Shown piece by piece: positions 30,348 to 38,339 of a stretch of 64,000 nucleotides of DNA. The translations under genes were made by a program, and so were the position numbers. The stretch is from Sphingopyxis sp. H050. Lineage in GTDB: Bacteria > Pseudomonadota > Alphaproteobacteria > Sphingomonadales > Sphingomonadaceae. How positions within the stretch are numbered: the first letter of the stretch is position 1; each line of letters opens with the position of its first letter. The notes under the pieces were generated by a model. It made no database searches and was not told the DNA's origin. It saw only the letters and a program-made list of their open reading frames with translations. Where the stretch lies: positions 248,001-312,000 of the forward strand of contig NZ_LNRZ01000001.1 of NCBI RefSeq assembly GCF_001468265.1, written 5' to 3'.

Positions 30348-31097
30348 ATGAGTAATTCTAACATGCAAGGTTCGCAGTCGGCCGCTCGGACGCTGGCGCT
30401 TCTCGAAGCCGTCACGCTGGACGGCGGGCGCACGCCGGCCACCGAACTCATCGCCCGCGCGGGACTCGCCCCGGCGACCGGCCGGCGGCTGCTGGCGCTC
30501 TTGGTCGAACGGGAATTGCTGATGCGAATTGCGCGCGGCCGATATGCCGGCGGGGAAAGACTGCGCCAGCTCGCCGCGCGGGTGAGCCCGCATGCGCGCT
30601 TGATTGAGATCGCACGACCAATGCTCCGACGCCTCGCCCAAGCCGAGCGGGCGACCGCCTACCTCGGCGTTTTCGAAGGCGAAATGGTCACATATCTCGT
30701 CAAGGAAGGCGCGCAGACCGGATTCACGCGCGAGCGAATGCAGCTCGAAGCCTATTGCACGGCTATCGGCAAGGTGTTGCTCGCGCAGCTCGTGGAGAGC
30801 CGGCTCGATACCTATCTCGCCGCGCCCTTGGTGCCGCTGACGGCGCATACGATCACCGATCCCGCCCGGCTGCGTAACGAACTCGCGGCGACGCGCGTGC
30901 GCGGCTACGCGATCGACGATCGCGAAATGGCCGACGATCTCGGCTGCGTCGCGGTGCCGCTCCATCGATTGCGGGGTAGCGATTATGCGATTTCGCTGTC
31001 GGGATCGCCGCTGCGCTTCAACCCGGACCATGCGATGGATATCGCGGCCCGGCTCCAGAACACGGCGCGGCAGATCAGCGAGCAGTTGCGCCACTGA
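30348..31097 (+). CDS. IclR-family transcriptional regulator
   Basis: About 249 residues. A winged helix-turn-helix fills residues 6-75 (QSAARTLALLEAV ... RLLALLVERELLMRIARGRY), followed by an IclR effector domain with YLVKEGAQTGFT, YCTAIGKVLLAQL and CVAVPLHRL. It probably controls the divergent hydratase-aldolase operon in response to a pathway metabolite. The start is uncertain (TTG 30321, ATG 30348, ATG 30363); none has a good SD site. Its 3' end overlaps the convergent DUF5519 gene by 23 bases. Confidence 0.85.
   Translation: MSNSNMQGSQSAARTLALLEAVTLDGGRTPATELIARAGLAPATGRRLLALLVERELLMRIARGRYAGGERLRQLAARVSPHARLIEIARPMLRRLAQAERATAYLGVFEGEMVTYLVKEGAQTGFTRERMQLEAYCTAIGKVLLAQLVESRLDTYLAAPLVPLTAHTITDPARLRNELAATRVRGYAIDDREMADDLGCVAVPLHRLRGSDYAISLSGSPLRFNPDHAMDIAARLQNTARQISEQLRH
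30358..30369. promoter_or_regulatory. Candidate GntR-type operator A
   Basis: CTAACATGCAAG, one of five related 12-bp sites (consensus about CTWGCATGCWAG) in this island. It lies between the divergent hydratase operon and the IclR gene, and overlaps the first IclR codons if the 30348 start is right. A second weaker palindrome (TGCTCA-N5-TGAGTA, about 30338-30354) sits beside it. Binding is inferred from recurrence only. Confidence 0.5.
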
Positions 31098-31563
31098 GCC
31101 CGCGCGCATTCGCCCAGCTTGCCCGCACCAGCGCTGCGAGCACCCCGACCTCCTCCGCATCGCGCGGCGCATACAGCATCACCGTGTCGGGCGACACGCT
31201 AGGCTGTCCGGCGAGCGGGTGCGGTTCGGCCCAGCCGGCAGCGATGGCGGCGCTGCGCAGCGGCTCGGGCAGGATGACGTGCAGACTGCAATCATCCTCC
31301 AGATGGACATGCGCAAACTCGTCGCCCAGCAGGAAGGCATTGCCATTGTCGCAGCAGGCCGCGGCGTCGAGATAAAAGCCTACCGAACCTGGCGGGGCGC
31401 GCAGACTGTGCCCCAGCTTCACATGCGCTAGCCCAGCAAGCTGCTCGATCAGTTCTGCCGCCAGACGACGCGCTTCGAGGACGATCTGGTCGACTTGGCT
31501 GTGCGGGGCGCAGGGGATGGTGCGCGGGCGCGGTCCCCGGCGCAGCGGCAAATCTGGGTCCAC
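31075..31563 (-). CDS. DUF5519 (luciferase-domain) family protein
   Basis: A 162-residue soluble protein. The run GDEFAHVHLEDDCSLHVILP, then AAGWAEPHPLAG and DTVMLYAPRDAEEV, resembles the small 'luciferase domain' DUF5519 family, usually of unknown function. GTG 31563 has a GGGGAGACC site and lies 10 bases after the TonB receptor stop, so it should be co-transcribed with that receptor. The assignment is by remembered family pattern and could be wrong. Confidence 0.5.
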   Translation of the reverse strand: MDPDLPLRRGPRPRTIPCAPHSQVDQIVLEARRLAAELIEQLAGLAHVKLGHSLRAPPGSVGFYLDAAACCDNGNAFLLGDEFAHVHLEDDCSLHVILPEPLRSAAIAAGWAEPHPLAGQPSVSPDTVMLYAPRDAEEVGVLAALVRASWANARGLSGATAR

Positions 31564-31573
31564 AAGGTCTCCC

Positions 31574-33795
31574 CTAGAAGGAATAGTCGATCCGCACGCC
31601 GATGGTGCGCGGCTTGGTATAGGCGGTCGTCGGGCTGACCCCGATGAAGCCCGGCGTCAGATATATGTTGTTGCGTTCGACGTTGTTTTCGATGTTCGTC
31701 ACATAGCCGGTGACCCTGAGGCCCGGATCGCTGAGGCGATAGGTGACGGTCAGGTCGGTCTTGGTGTTCGACGGCACGCGGTCGATCGCATAATTGTTGA
31801 ATTCGCGCAGATAGAAGGCGCTGTGGAAATTGCTGTTGGCCGCAAAGGTCAGCGTGCCCGACCCCAGTTCGACCTCGTAATTGATGCCGAGGTTGACCGT
31901 GTGGCGCGAGACGAAAGGCAGGCGGTTCCCCGAATAGTCGAGCAGCGGCCCCGGGCCCGCCAGCGGGTCGCGGTTGCGATATTCGTCGACCTCGGCATCG
32001 ATATAGGAATAGCCCGCGGTAAAGGTGAAGCGATCGGACAGGCGCCAGCGCGTATCGAGTTCGATACCCCAGATCGTGCTGGCCGCGGCATTGGTCGTGA
32101 ACTGCCCTGGCGTCACCCCGTCGGCGGCAACGCCGAGCGTGGTGAGCTGCAGATTGGTATAGTCGTAGTAGAAGGCGTCGAGATTGATCCGCGCGACGCG
32201 GTCGAACAGGTCCGACTTGATGCCGAATTCATAGGCGGTGATCGTTTCGGGGTCATAGGGCCGGCCGTCCGACGACAGGTTGAAGCCGCCCGCCTTGTAA
32301 CCGTTCGACACGCTCGCATAGGCCAGCACGTCGGGCGCGACGTCATATTCGACTCCGGCCTTCCACGTGACCTTGTCGAACTTTACGTCCGCCGGGAACA
32401 TCGCGTTGGGCAGGTCAGGCGGAAAGGGCTGGCCGAAATTGCCCCGCGTGATCTTGCGGCCGTCCTTCTTGTCCTCGGTATAACGGACGCCGCCGCTGAC
32501 GCGGAAGGCATCGCTCAGCGCATAGGTGATCGACGCGAAGCCCGCGATCGTCTTGCTGTTCCCATATTCGTCGAGGATGAAATCGGGCAGGCTGATGACG
32601 CCGCCCGGCGTCAGGCCTTTCAGGCGGACGCGGCGAAGGTGTACGTGCTCTCGTCGAAATAATAGCCGCCGAGGATCCAGCTGAACGGGCCGTCGCGGGT
32701 CGACGCCAGCCGCGCTTCGACGCTGGTCGACTTATTGTCCTGATCCTTGTTGAAGATCGAGACGTCGACCGGCGATCCGTCGAAATCCTGTTGGTTATAA
32801 CTGTCCTGCCACATGCGGCCGACCTGCAGATACGCCTCTACCCCGCCAAAATCCTTGCGCAGCCGCGCGAAGGCGAGCTTGGTTTCGACGGTCAGATAGG
32901 CCGGCGCGTCGATGTCGGTGACGCGCGGGTTCAGATTGAGGGGGGGCAGGGTGCGGAGCAGCGCCTGCACCGGCGGCGGCCCGCCGATATTGCGCTGCAG
33001 GAACTGGTTCGCGCTGCCCGTGCCCTTCAGCTTCGAATAGAGGCCATAGAGCAGCAGTTCGACGCTATCGACGTCGCCGACCTTGACCTGCCCGCGCACG
33101 GTGAGATCGCCGTTGGTGCCGTAAAGGTCGGGGCCGCGAAGATTCTTCAGATAGCCGTCTTCCTCGGTATAGACGGCGGAGATGCGCACCGCCGCAACGT
33201 CGCCGAGCGGGGCGTTCAACCAGCCGCGCACTTCCCACAGGTTGCGCGAGCCATAGCTCGCTCCGACCTCGCCCGCGAAATTGCCTTTCGACGGCTCGTT
33301 CGAAATCACGTTGATCACGCCGCCGGTCGCGTTGCGGCCATAGAGCGTGCCTTGCGGTCCCCGCAGCACTTCGACGCGGTTGACGTCATAGAAGACCGCG
33401 CTGCCGCCCGCCGGGCGCGAGACATAGAAATTGTCCTGATAGAAGGCGACGCCATTGTCGGTGATCGAACTCGTCCCCTGGATGCCGATCCCGCGCAGCG
33501 TGATCTTCACGCCGTCCTGCTCCTGTCCCACGCGAAGATTGGGGACATAGCTCTGCAGATTGTTGACGTCGTCGATCCCGCGTTCTTCCATCGCAGTGCC
33601 GCCGATCGCGGAGATGGCAAGCGGCGTGTCCTGCAGATTGGTCTCGCGCTTCTGGGCGGTGACGATGATCTCGTCATCGCCATAGCTGGCGGTATCCCCG
33701 GCGGGGGGCACGTCCTGCGCCTGCGCAGCTTGCGCGGCGGCGAGTGCGCCGATCGTGGCGCTGGCGGCAAGCAGCCTGCTGACCATCTTGTTCAT
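31574..33795 (-). pseudogene. TonB-dependent receptor, frameshifted
   Basis: Outer-membrane receptor reading as two frames. The first part (33795 to the TGA at 32620) has a signal peptide ending AQAQ near residue 27, a TonB box (DEIIVTAQKRE), a complete plug with RGPQGTLYGRNATGG, and early barrel strands up to GGYYFDESTYTF. The barrel then continues without gap in a second frame (GLTPGGVISLPDF onward, through SGGVRYTEDKKDG) to a canonical C-terminal Phe at 31574. A one-base change between about 32615 and 32645 restores a roughly 740-residue receptor. It could be real decay or a sequencing error. The family suits uptake of a hydrophobic or aromatic compound by the nearby pathway. Confidence 0.85.
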
Positions 33796-33817
33796 TCGAC
33801 CTCTCCCTCATAACATT

Positions 33818-33829
33818 CTAGCATGTAAG
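33818..33829. promoter_or_regulatory. Candidate GntR-type operator B
   Basis: CTAGCATGTAAG, 23 bases upstream of the TonB receptor start codon and next to its GGGAGAGG ribosome-binding site. It differs from the consensus palindrome at one position per arm at most. Its place near the expected transcription start suggests repression of the receptor-DUF5519 unit. Confidence 0.55.
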
Positions 33830-33876
33830 ATTGGAGCAGGGAAAGCCCGAAAGCCGGCCCCGCTCCGTCCCCCTGA

Positions 33877-35715
33877 TTATCCGGTTGCGCGGTAACGCTC
33901 GGCCGCGGCGGGCGGCGCCACGAGGTCGCTTGCCATGTCTTTCGATCGCCAGCGTGCGAGCAATTCCTCATATTCCAGCGGGCCGCCGCCATAGGTGCCG
34001 CCGACGAAGGTCGGCTTGTCGCGGAACTGTCCCTCGTTGTTCAGGAAGCCCGGCGTGCACTCTTCATAGAAATGTTCGTGATCGACATGCTTGGCCTCGA
34101 GCAACGCGTGCCAGCGCTCTTCGGCGTCGGTACTGGGTTCCAGCGCGGCAATGCCCCGGCTCCGGCAATGGGCGATGATCTCCGCCGCATGTTCGGCCTG
34201 CATGCGCAGCGTATGCGTGAAATTGAATGCAGTCGTCCCCTGCGCGGTGCCGCCGACGATATGGAAATTGGGAAAGCCGCTGAGCTGCGTGCCGTGGAGG
34301 GTGCGCAGGTCGCCTTCCCAGCGTTCGGCAAGCGTCACGCCGTCGCGGCCCGTCACCTTATAGCCGCCGACCTTGTGCGGGGGCGCGCCGACGTCGAAAC
34401 CCGTCGCAAGGATGATCAGGTCCAGCGGATACTCCCGACCATTGGCGATGATCCCGGTTTCGGTGATCCGCTCGATGCCGCGCCCGTCCGTGTCGACCAG
34501 CGTGACGTTAGGACGGTTGAAGGTGGGCAGATACTCGTCGCTGAACAGCGGTCGCTTGCACAGGAAATTATACCAGGGCTTCAGTTTTGCGGCCAGATCG
34601 GGATCGGTGATCTCGGCGGTGACGCGGGCGCGGATGGCCTCCATCTTTTCGAAATCCGACTGCTGCATCTTTTCGTGGGGGTCCGGCGTCTCGCCGGCGG
34701 CACGCGCTTCGCGCATCAACTCGCCCATGCGCAGAAACAGGTCGCCCCAATGGTCGTCGACCAGCACCTCGGGAACCGGCTTGCCGGAGACGATGCCCAG
34801 GAAATTGTCCATGCGCCGACGCTGCCATCCCGGTTCCTGGCTCAGGAGCCAGTCGGCATCGGTTGGACGATTGGAGCGGATGTCGATCGCCGACGGGGTG
34901 CGCTGGAAGACATAGAGCTCCTTGGCATGCTCGGCGACGCGCGGGACGATCTGCACTGCGGTCGCACCCGTGCCGATCACCCCGACGCGCTTGTCGGCAA
35001 GCCCGGTCAGTCCGCCGTTCTGATCGCCGCCGGTATAGCCATAGTCCCAGCGCGCCGAGTGAAACATGCGGCCCGTGAAGTCGCGGATCCCGGGAATGCC
35101 GGGCAGCTTCACCTTGGCGAGGGGTCCCTGGCTGACGGTCACGAACCGCGCGGCGATGCGGTCGCCGCGGTCGGTCAGCGCGATCCAGCGTTCGGCACCT
35201 GCATCCCAATCCATCCGCTCGATCCGCGTCTGGAACAGCGTCCGCTCGTAAAGGCCGAAATGACGGCCGATCGCCTGGCAATGCGCGAAGATCTCGGCGC
35301 CGGTCGAATAGCGTTCCGCCGGGACGGTCCCGACCTCCTCGAGCAGCGGCATATAGATATAGGATTCGATGTCGCAGCGGACGCCGGGATAGCGGTTCCA
35401 GTACCAGGTGCCGCCGAAGTCGCCCGCTTGTTCGACGATGCGGAAATCGGCGATACCGCGGCGGACGAACTCGGCGGCGGTCTGAAGTCCGCCGATTCCG
35501 CCGCCGACGATAAGAACCTCGACGTCCTCGGCCACGGCGCTGCGGGCAAAGCCGGGTTCGACATAAGGGTCGGCCACGAAATCGGCGAAGTCGCCGCTCG
35601 CCTCGATATATTGTGTTTCGCCGTCACGGCGCAGGCGTTTGTCGCGCTCGGCCAGGTAGCGGGCGCGCAGCGCCTCGCCATCAAAGATCGGGCCGGTCGT
35701 CGGGCCTGAGGCCAT
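33877..35715 (-). CDS. Baeyer-Villiger flavin monooxygenase
   Basis: Class B flavoprotein monooxygenase of 612 residues that inserts oxygen next to a ketone to give an ester or lactone, using FAD and NADPH. The FAD motif GGGIGG is at 71-76, the Baeyer-Villiger fingerprint FTGRMFHSARWD (FxGxxxHxxxW-P/D) at 213-224, and the NADPH motif GTGATA at 248-253. The N-terminal extension before the FAD domain, about 65 residues, resembles the 4-hydroxyacetophenone or cyclododecanone monooxygenase types. GGGAG precedes ATG 35715. It lies between the receptor and the GntR gene and could supply an oxidised intermediate to the ring-cleavage steps; the substrate is unknown. Confidence 0.9.
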   Translation of the reverse strand: MASGPTTGPIFDGEALRARYLAERDKRLRRDGETQYIEASGDFADFVADPYVEPGFARSAVAEDVEVLIVGGGIGGLQTAAEFVRRGIADFRIVEQAGDFGGTWYWNRYPGVRCDIESYIYMPLLEEVGTVPAERYSTGAEIFAHCQAIGRHFGLYERTLFQTRIERMDWDAGAERWIALTDRGDRIAARFVTVSQGPLAKVKLPGIPGIRDFTGRMFHSARWDYGYTGGDQNGGLTGLADKRVGVIGTGATAVQIVPRVAEHAKELYVFQRTPSAIDIRSNRPTDADWLLSQEPGWQRRRMDNFLGIVSGKPVPEVLVDDHWGDLFLRMGELMREARAAGETPDPHEKMQQSDFEKMEAIRARVTAEITDPDLAAKLKPWYNFLCKRPLFSDEYLPTFNRPNVTLVDTDGRGIERITETGIIANGREYPLDLIILATGFDVGAPPHKVGGYKVTGRDGVTLAERWEGDLRTLHGTQLSGFPNFHIVGGTAQGTTAFNFTHTLRMQAEHAAEIIAHCRSRGIAALEPSTDAEERWHALLEAKHVDHEHFYEECTPGFLNNEGQFRDKPTFVGGTYGGGPLEYEELLARWRSKDMASDLVAPPAAAERYRATG

Positions 35716-35841
35716 CGTTTCTCACTCCCTTGCGGCGCCTCTGTGGGTGCTCGGCGGTGGAGGGGGCCGGCTTTCGCGCTTCCGATTGAACGAGTCGCGC
35801 GGGCCGGCCGCCCTATGCTATGCGCTTTAGCGCAACTGCGA

Positions 35842-35853
35842 CTTGCATGCAAG
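35842..35853. promoter_or_regulatory. Candidate GntR-type operator C
   Basis: CTTGCATGCAAG is a perfect palindrome, extended to 14 bp by flanking A and T. It is in the 146-base gap between the GntR stop and the Baeyer-Villiger monooxygenase start, about 127 bases before that start. It is the most symmetric member of the five-site set. Confidence 0.6.
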
Positions 35854-35861
35854 TATGTTAG

Positions 35862-36515
35862 TTACGCGGCGGCGCGATGTTTGCGCATGCCGGCGAGGAC
35901 CGACGAGGCGACCGCGCCGATATGGGTCTCGGCGAGCGTCCGGGCGCGAGCGGGGGATTTGGAGGCGATCGCCTCGATGATCTCGTCATGCTCGCGCGCG
36001 GCGTCGGCCATGAACGGATCGAAGCCGCCGGCCTGGTTGATGAAGAAATCGGACATGTTGAAATTGCTGTTCTGCCGTTCATCGACGAAGGGCGATTGCG
36101 CCATGTCGTGGATCAGCTGGTGGAAGGCGCGATTGAGCTGGCCATATTCTGCGGCGCTGTGCGGATCGCCGAAGTCGATCGCCAAAATGCGGCCCTGAAG
36201 TGCCCGCAAATCCCGCATTTGCGCGTCGGTGCGCCGCGCCGCCGCCAGTTCCGCGAGCAATCCTTCGAGCCGTTCGAACATCAGGTAGAAGTCGGCGATC
36301 TCGTCATGACCGGGGTTCACCACTTCGCAGCCGACCTGCGGGATGATGCGGACAAAGCCCTCCGAGCTCAGCCGGTTGAGCGCTGCCATAATCGGCTGGC
36401 GGCTCGCGCCCGTATCGGCGGCAAGCTCCTTCACCGACAGGCGCTGGCCGAAGCTGTAGCGCGCTTCGACGAGCCGGCTGACCAGCAGGTCGTAGATTTC
36501 ATCCTTCTTGTTCAC
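35862..36515 (-). CDS. GntR-family (FCD domain) transcriptional regulator
   Basis: A 217-residue regulator from GTG 36515, which has a CGGAGG site eight bases upstream; a longer start at 36632 would add about 39 unconserved residues. The N-terminal winged helix is clear (KKDEIYDLLVSRLVE, GQRLSVKELAADTGASRQPIMAALNRLSSEGFV), and the C-terminal helical FCD ligand domain has LNRAFHQLIHDMA and AREHDEIIEAI. It likely represses its own gene and the flanking units through the CTWGCATGCWAG sites; the ligand is unknown. Confidence 0.9.
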   Translation of the reverse strand: MNKKDEIYDLLVSRLVEARYSFGQRLSVKELAADTGASRQPIMAALNRLSSEGFVRIIPQVGCEVVNPGHDEIADFYLMFERLEGLLAELAAARRTDAQMRDLRALQGRILAIDFGDPHSAAEYGQLNRAFHQLIHDMAQSPFVDERQNSNFNMSDFFINQAGGFDPFMADAAREHDEIIEAIASKSPARARTLAETHIGAVASSVLAGMRKHRAAA

Positions 36516-36570
36516 GCCGTCAGCCTCCGACCTCGCGCGCCGAGGTCTGCCGATTATCTCTCTCGACGAA

Positions 36571-36582
36571 CTAGAATGCAAG
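36571..36582. promoter_or_regulatory. Candidate GntR-type operator D
   Basis: CTAGAATGCAAG, 55 bases upstream of the GntR start codon, in the divergent gap with the hydrolase gene. It is the least perfect copy (A for C at the core), as would suit weak autoregulation. Confidence 0.45.
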
Positions 36583-36716
36583 AGTCGATCGTCAAGCGAC
36601 TCCTGTGCCCCGATCCTAACAAAAATCCCCAAATGTCATGGGATTTTGAGGATGGGGCCAGACTCGCGGTGCGGTGATTTGAACCCGCTTCAGCCGACCT
36701 GGCTTTACTTTGCCTT

Positions 36717-36728
36717 CTAGCATGCTAG
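36717..36728. promoter_or_regulatory. Candidate GntR-type operator E
   Basis: CTAGCATGCTAG is a perfect 12-bp palindrome 31 bases upstream of the hydrolase start codon. Together with site D it brackets the GntR-hydrolase divergent region (36516-36759). The rest of this region shows no gene. Confidence 0.6.
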
Positions 36729-36759
36729 GATGTATATCGAATCAGACGGGAGAGATCGC

Positions 36760-37632
36760 ATGTTTTTGTGGCCCGAAATCGCGGCGGGGACGATCCGTCT
36801 GGGATATGTGCAGGCGGGACCCGTGCGGACGCGCTATGTCGAGGCGGGTGACCCGCACGCACGCGAGGCGGTGGTTTTCATCCCCGGCACCGGTGGACAT
36901 CTGGAGGCCTTCACCCGCAACCTGCTGCCGCATGCTGAACATTGGCGGACGATCGCGCTCGACATGGTCGGCCACGGCTACAGCAGCAAGCCCGACCATG
37001 ATTACGAGATCCGGCATTATGTGCAGCATCTGCTCGACTTCGCCGACGCGCTGGGTCTCGACCGGCTCCACGTTCATGGCGAGTCGCTCGGCGGCTGGAT
37101 CGCGGCGCAGTTCGCGATCGACCATCCGGGGCGTGTTGCGTCACTGACGCTGAATACCGCGGGCGGGCTGAACACCGACCCGAAGGTCATGGAGCGCGTC
37201 TATAATGTCACGATGAAGGCGGTGGCGGAGGCCAGTCCGGAAACGGTGCGCGCGCGGCTCGAATGGCTGATGAACGATCCCGCCCGCGTGACCGACGATC
37301 TCGTCGAACTGCGTCTCGCCATCTACACTCAGCCCGGATTTTTGCAGGCGATGGAGCATATCCTGTGCCTGCAGAATATGGATATCCGCATGCGCAACGT
37401 CCTGACCGACGAAAGCCTGTCGAGGATCAGCGCCCCGACGCTCGTCATCTGGACCGATCACGACCCCACTGCGCCGGTCGCGACGGGCGAGCGTTTCGTC
37501 GCGGCGATCCCGAACGCCCGGCCGCTGGTCGTGATGGACGACTGCGCGCACTGGCCGCAGTGGGAAAAGGCTGACGAATTCAATGCGCTTCACATCGAGT
37601 TTCTGCGCGCCCACGCGCTGACGCCCGCGTGA
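36760..37632 (+). CDS. Alpha/beta hydrolase, meta-cleavage product hydrolase type
   Basis: A 290-residue alpha/beta-hydrolase. The oxyanion region is FIPGTGGH near residue 40; the nucleophile S109 is in HGESLGG; Asp 235 (TDHDPTAP) and H264 (DDCAHWPQW) complete the triad. The CAHWPQWE end resembles MhpC/BphD C-C hydrolases, and a dioxygenase gene follows 13 bases later, so hydrolysis of a ring-fission product is likely. ATG 36760 has a GGGAGAG site; ATG 36730 is possible but lacks one. Confidence 0.82.
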   Translation: MFLWPEIAAGTIRLGYVQAGPVRTRYVEAGDPHAREAVVFIPGTGGHLEAFTRNLLPHAEHWRTIALDMVGHGYSSKPDHDYEIRHYVQHLLDFADALGLDRLHVHGESLGGWIAAQFAIDHPGRVASLTLNTAGGLNTDPKVMERVYNVTMKAVAEASPETVRARLEWLMNDPARVTDDLVELRLAIYTQPGFLQAMEHILCLQNMDIRMRNVLTDESLSRISAPTLVIWTDHDPTAPVATGERFVAAIPNARPLVVMDDCAHWPQWEKADEFNALHIEFLRAHALTPA

Positions 37633-37645
37633 CGGAGCGGTTCGC

Positions 37646-38104
37646 ATGACCGTGCGCCTGATCTGCGCATCGCACACCCCGCTGATGGACCATGTCGATG
37701 CCGACCCGGCGATCGACGCCGAGGTGCGGGCGGCGTTCCGCGCGCTGGGCGAAGAGGTTCGGGCCTTTGATCCCGAGCTGGTGATCCAGTTCGCGCCCGA
37801 TCATTTCAAGGGCTTCTTCTACGACATGCTGCCGCCCTTCACGGTCGGCATCCGCGCCGAGGCGATTGGTGATTATGACATCGGCAGCGGCGCGTTCGAC
37901 GTGCCAGAGGATATGGCGCTCGACTGCATCCGCGCCTTGCATGCCGACGATGTCGACGTCGCCATGTCATACCGGATGCAGGCCGATCATGGCTTCGCGC
38001 AGTTGCTCGTGCTGCTCGGCAGACGAAACTGGCGCGGCTGTCCGTGCGCTGGAGTGAAAGCGCGTAAATTGCCTGCTCGAGATGCGACCTTTTATCGGCC
38101 ATAG
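37646..38104 (+). pseudogene. Extradiol dioxygenase (MhpB/LigB type), truncated
   Basis: The first 125 residues match 2,3-dihydroxyphenylpropionate-type class III extradiol dioxygenases: LICASHTPLMDHVD with H10, LVIQFAPDHFKGFFYDMLPPF with H53, MQADHGFAQLLVLLG with H115. Homology stops near base 38020, and 27 unrelated residues lead to TAG at 38102-38104. Family members are about 310 residues, so more than half, including the second catalytic histidine region (His179 in MhpB numbering), is missing. It should be inactive. The break marks one end of the aromatic island. Confidence 0.82.
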
Positions 38105-38147
38105 GCGGCGCAGGACAATCTTCTGCTGATCTGGTCGATGATCATGG

Positions 38148-38176
38148 GAGCACGAGCGTCACCGACGCTCGTGCTC
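38148..38176. repeat. Perfect 13-bp inverted repeat with 3-nt spacer
   Basis: GAGCACGAGCGTC and GACGCTCGTGCTC flank ACC, giving a perfect hairpin. It lies 44 bases after the truncated dioxygenase and 28 bases past the convergent lipoprotein stop, so it could terminate either transcript, though no T-run follows on either strand. It could also be a scar or end of a mobile element. Confidence 0.7.
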
Positions 38177-38204
38177 GTTGGCCCATTAACATGGTCAAGC
38201 CGCG

Positions 38205-38339
38205 TCAGCAGTTGCCCTTCACGCCATCGGCACAGTCTCCGACCGATTCAACGTCGCGTCCGGCGCCTTTCACCGTGTTGCAAGCAGACAGAGCCAAGAT
38301 CGAGCAGCCCATCGCAAAAATTGTCAGAAGCTTTGTCAT
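38205..38339 (-). CDS. Entericidin EcnA/B-like small lipoprotein
   Basis: A 44-residue gene easily missed by length filters. The minus-strand ATG at 38339 has a GGAGAG site upstream. The peptide starts MTKLLTIFAM, has a hydrophobic stretch and the lipobox LALSAC with Cys20, then the short mature part NTVKGAGRDVESVGDCADGV ending KGNC. The NTVKGAGRDVE pattern is typical of entericidin-family lipoproteins, which are small envelope lipoproteins linked to stress and toxin-antidote pairs in enterics. The role here is unknown; no partner gene is adjacent. Confidence 0.82.
   Translation of the reverse strand: MTKLLTIFAMGCSILALSACNTVKGAGRDVESVGDCADGVKGNC

Noticed and set aside
36665-36700. A GATTTGAACCCGC stretch that looks like the T arm of a tRNA on the minus strand
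   Set aside because: The flanking bases do not form the 5-bp T stem or an acceptor stem, so it is not a tRNA or a clear tRNA fragment.
38148-38176. The 13-bp hairpin as a classical Rho-independent terminator
   Set aside because: The stem is strong, but neither strand has a T-run right after it, so it is listed as a repeat.
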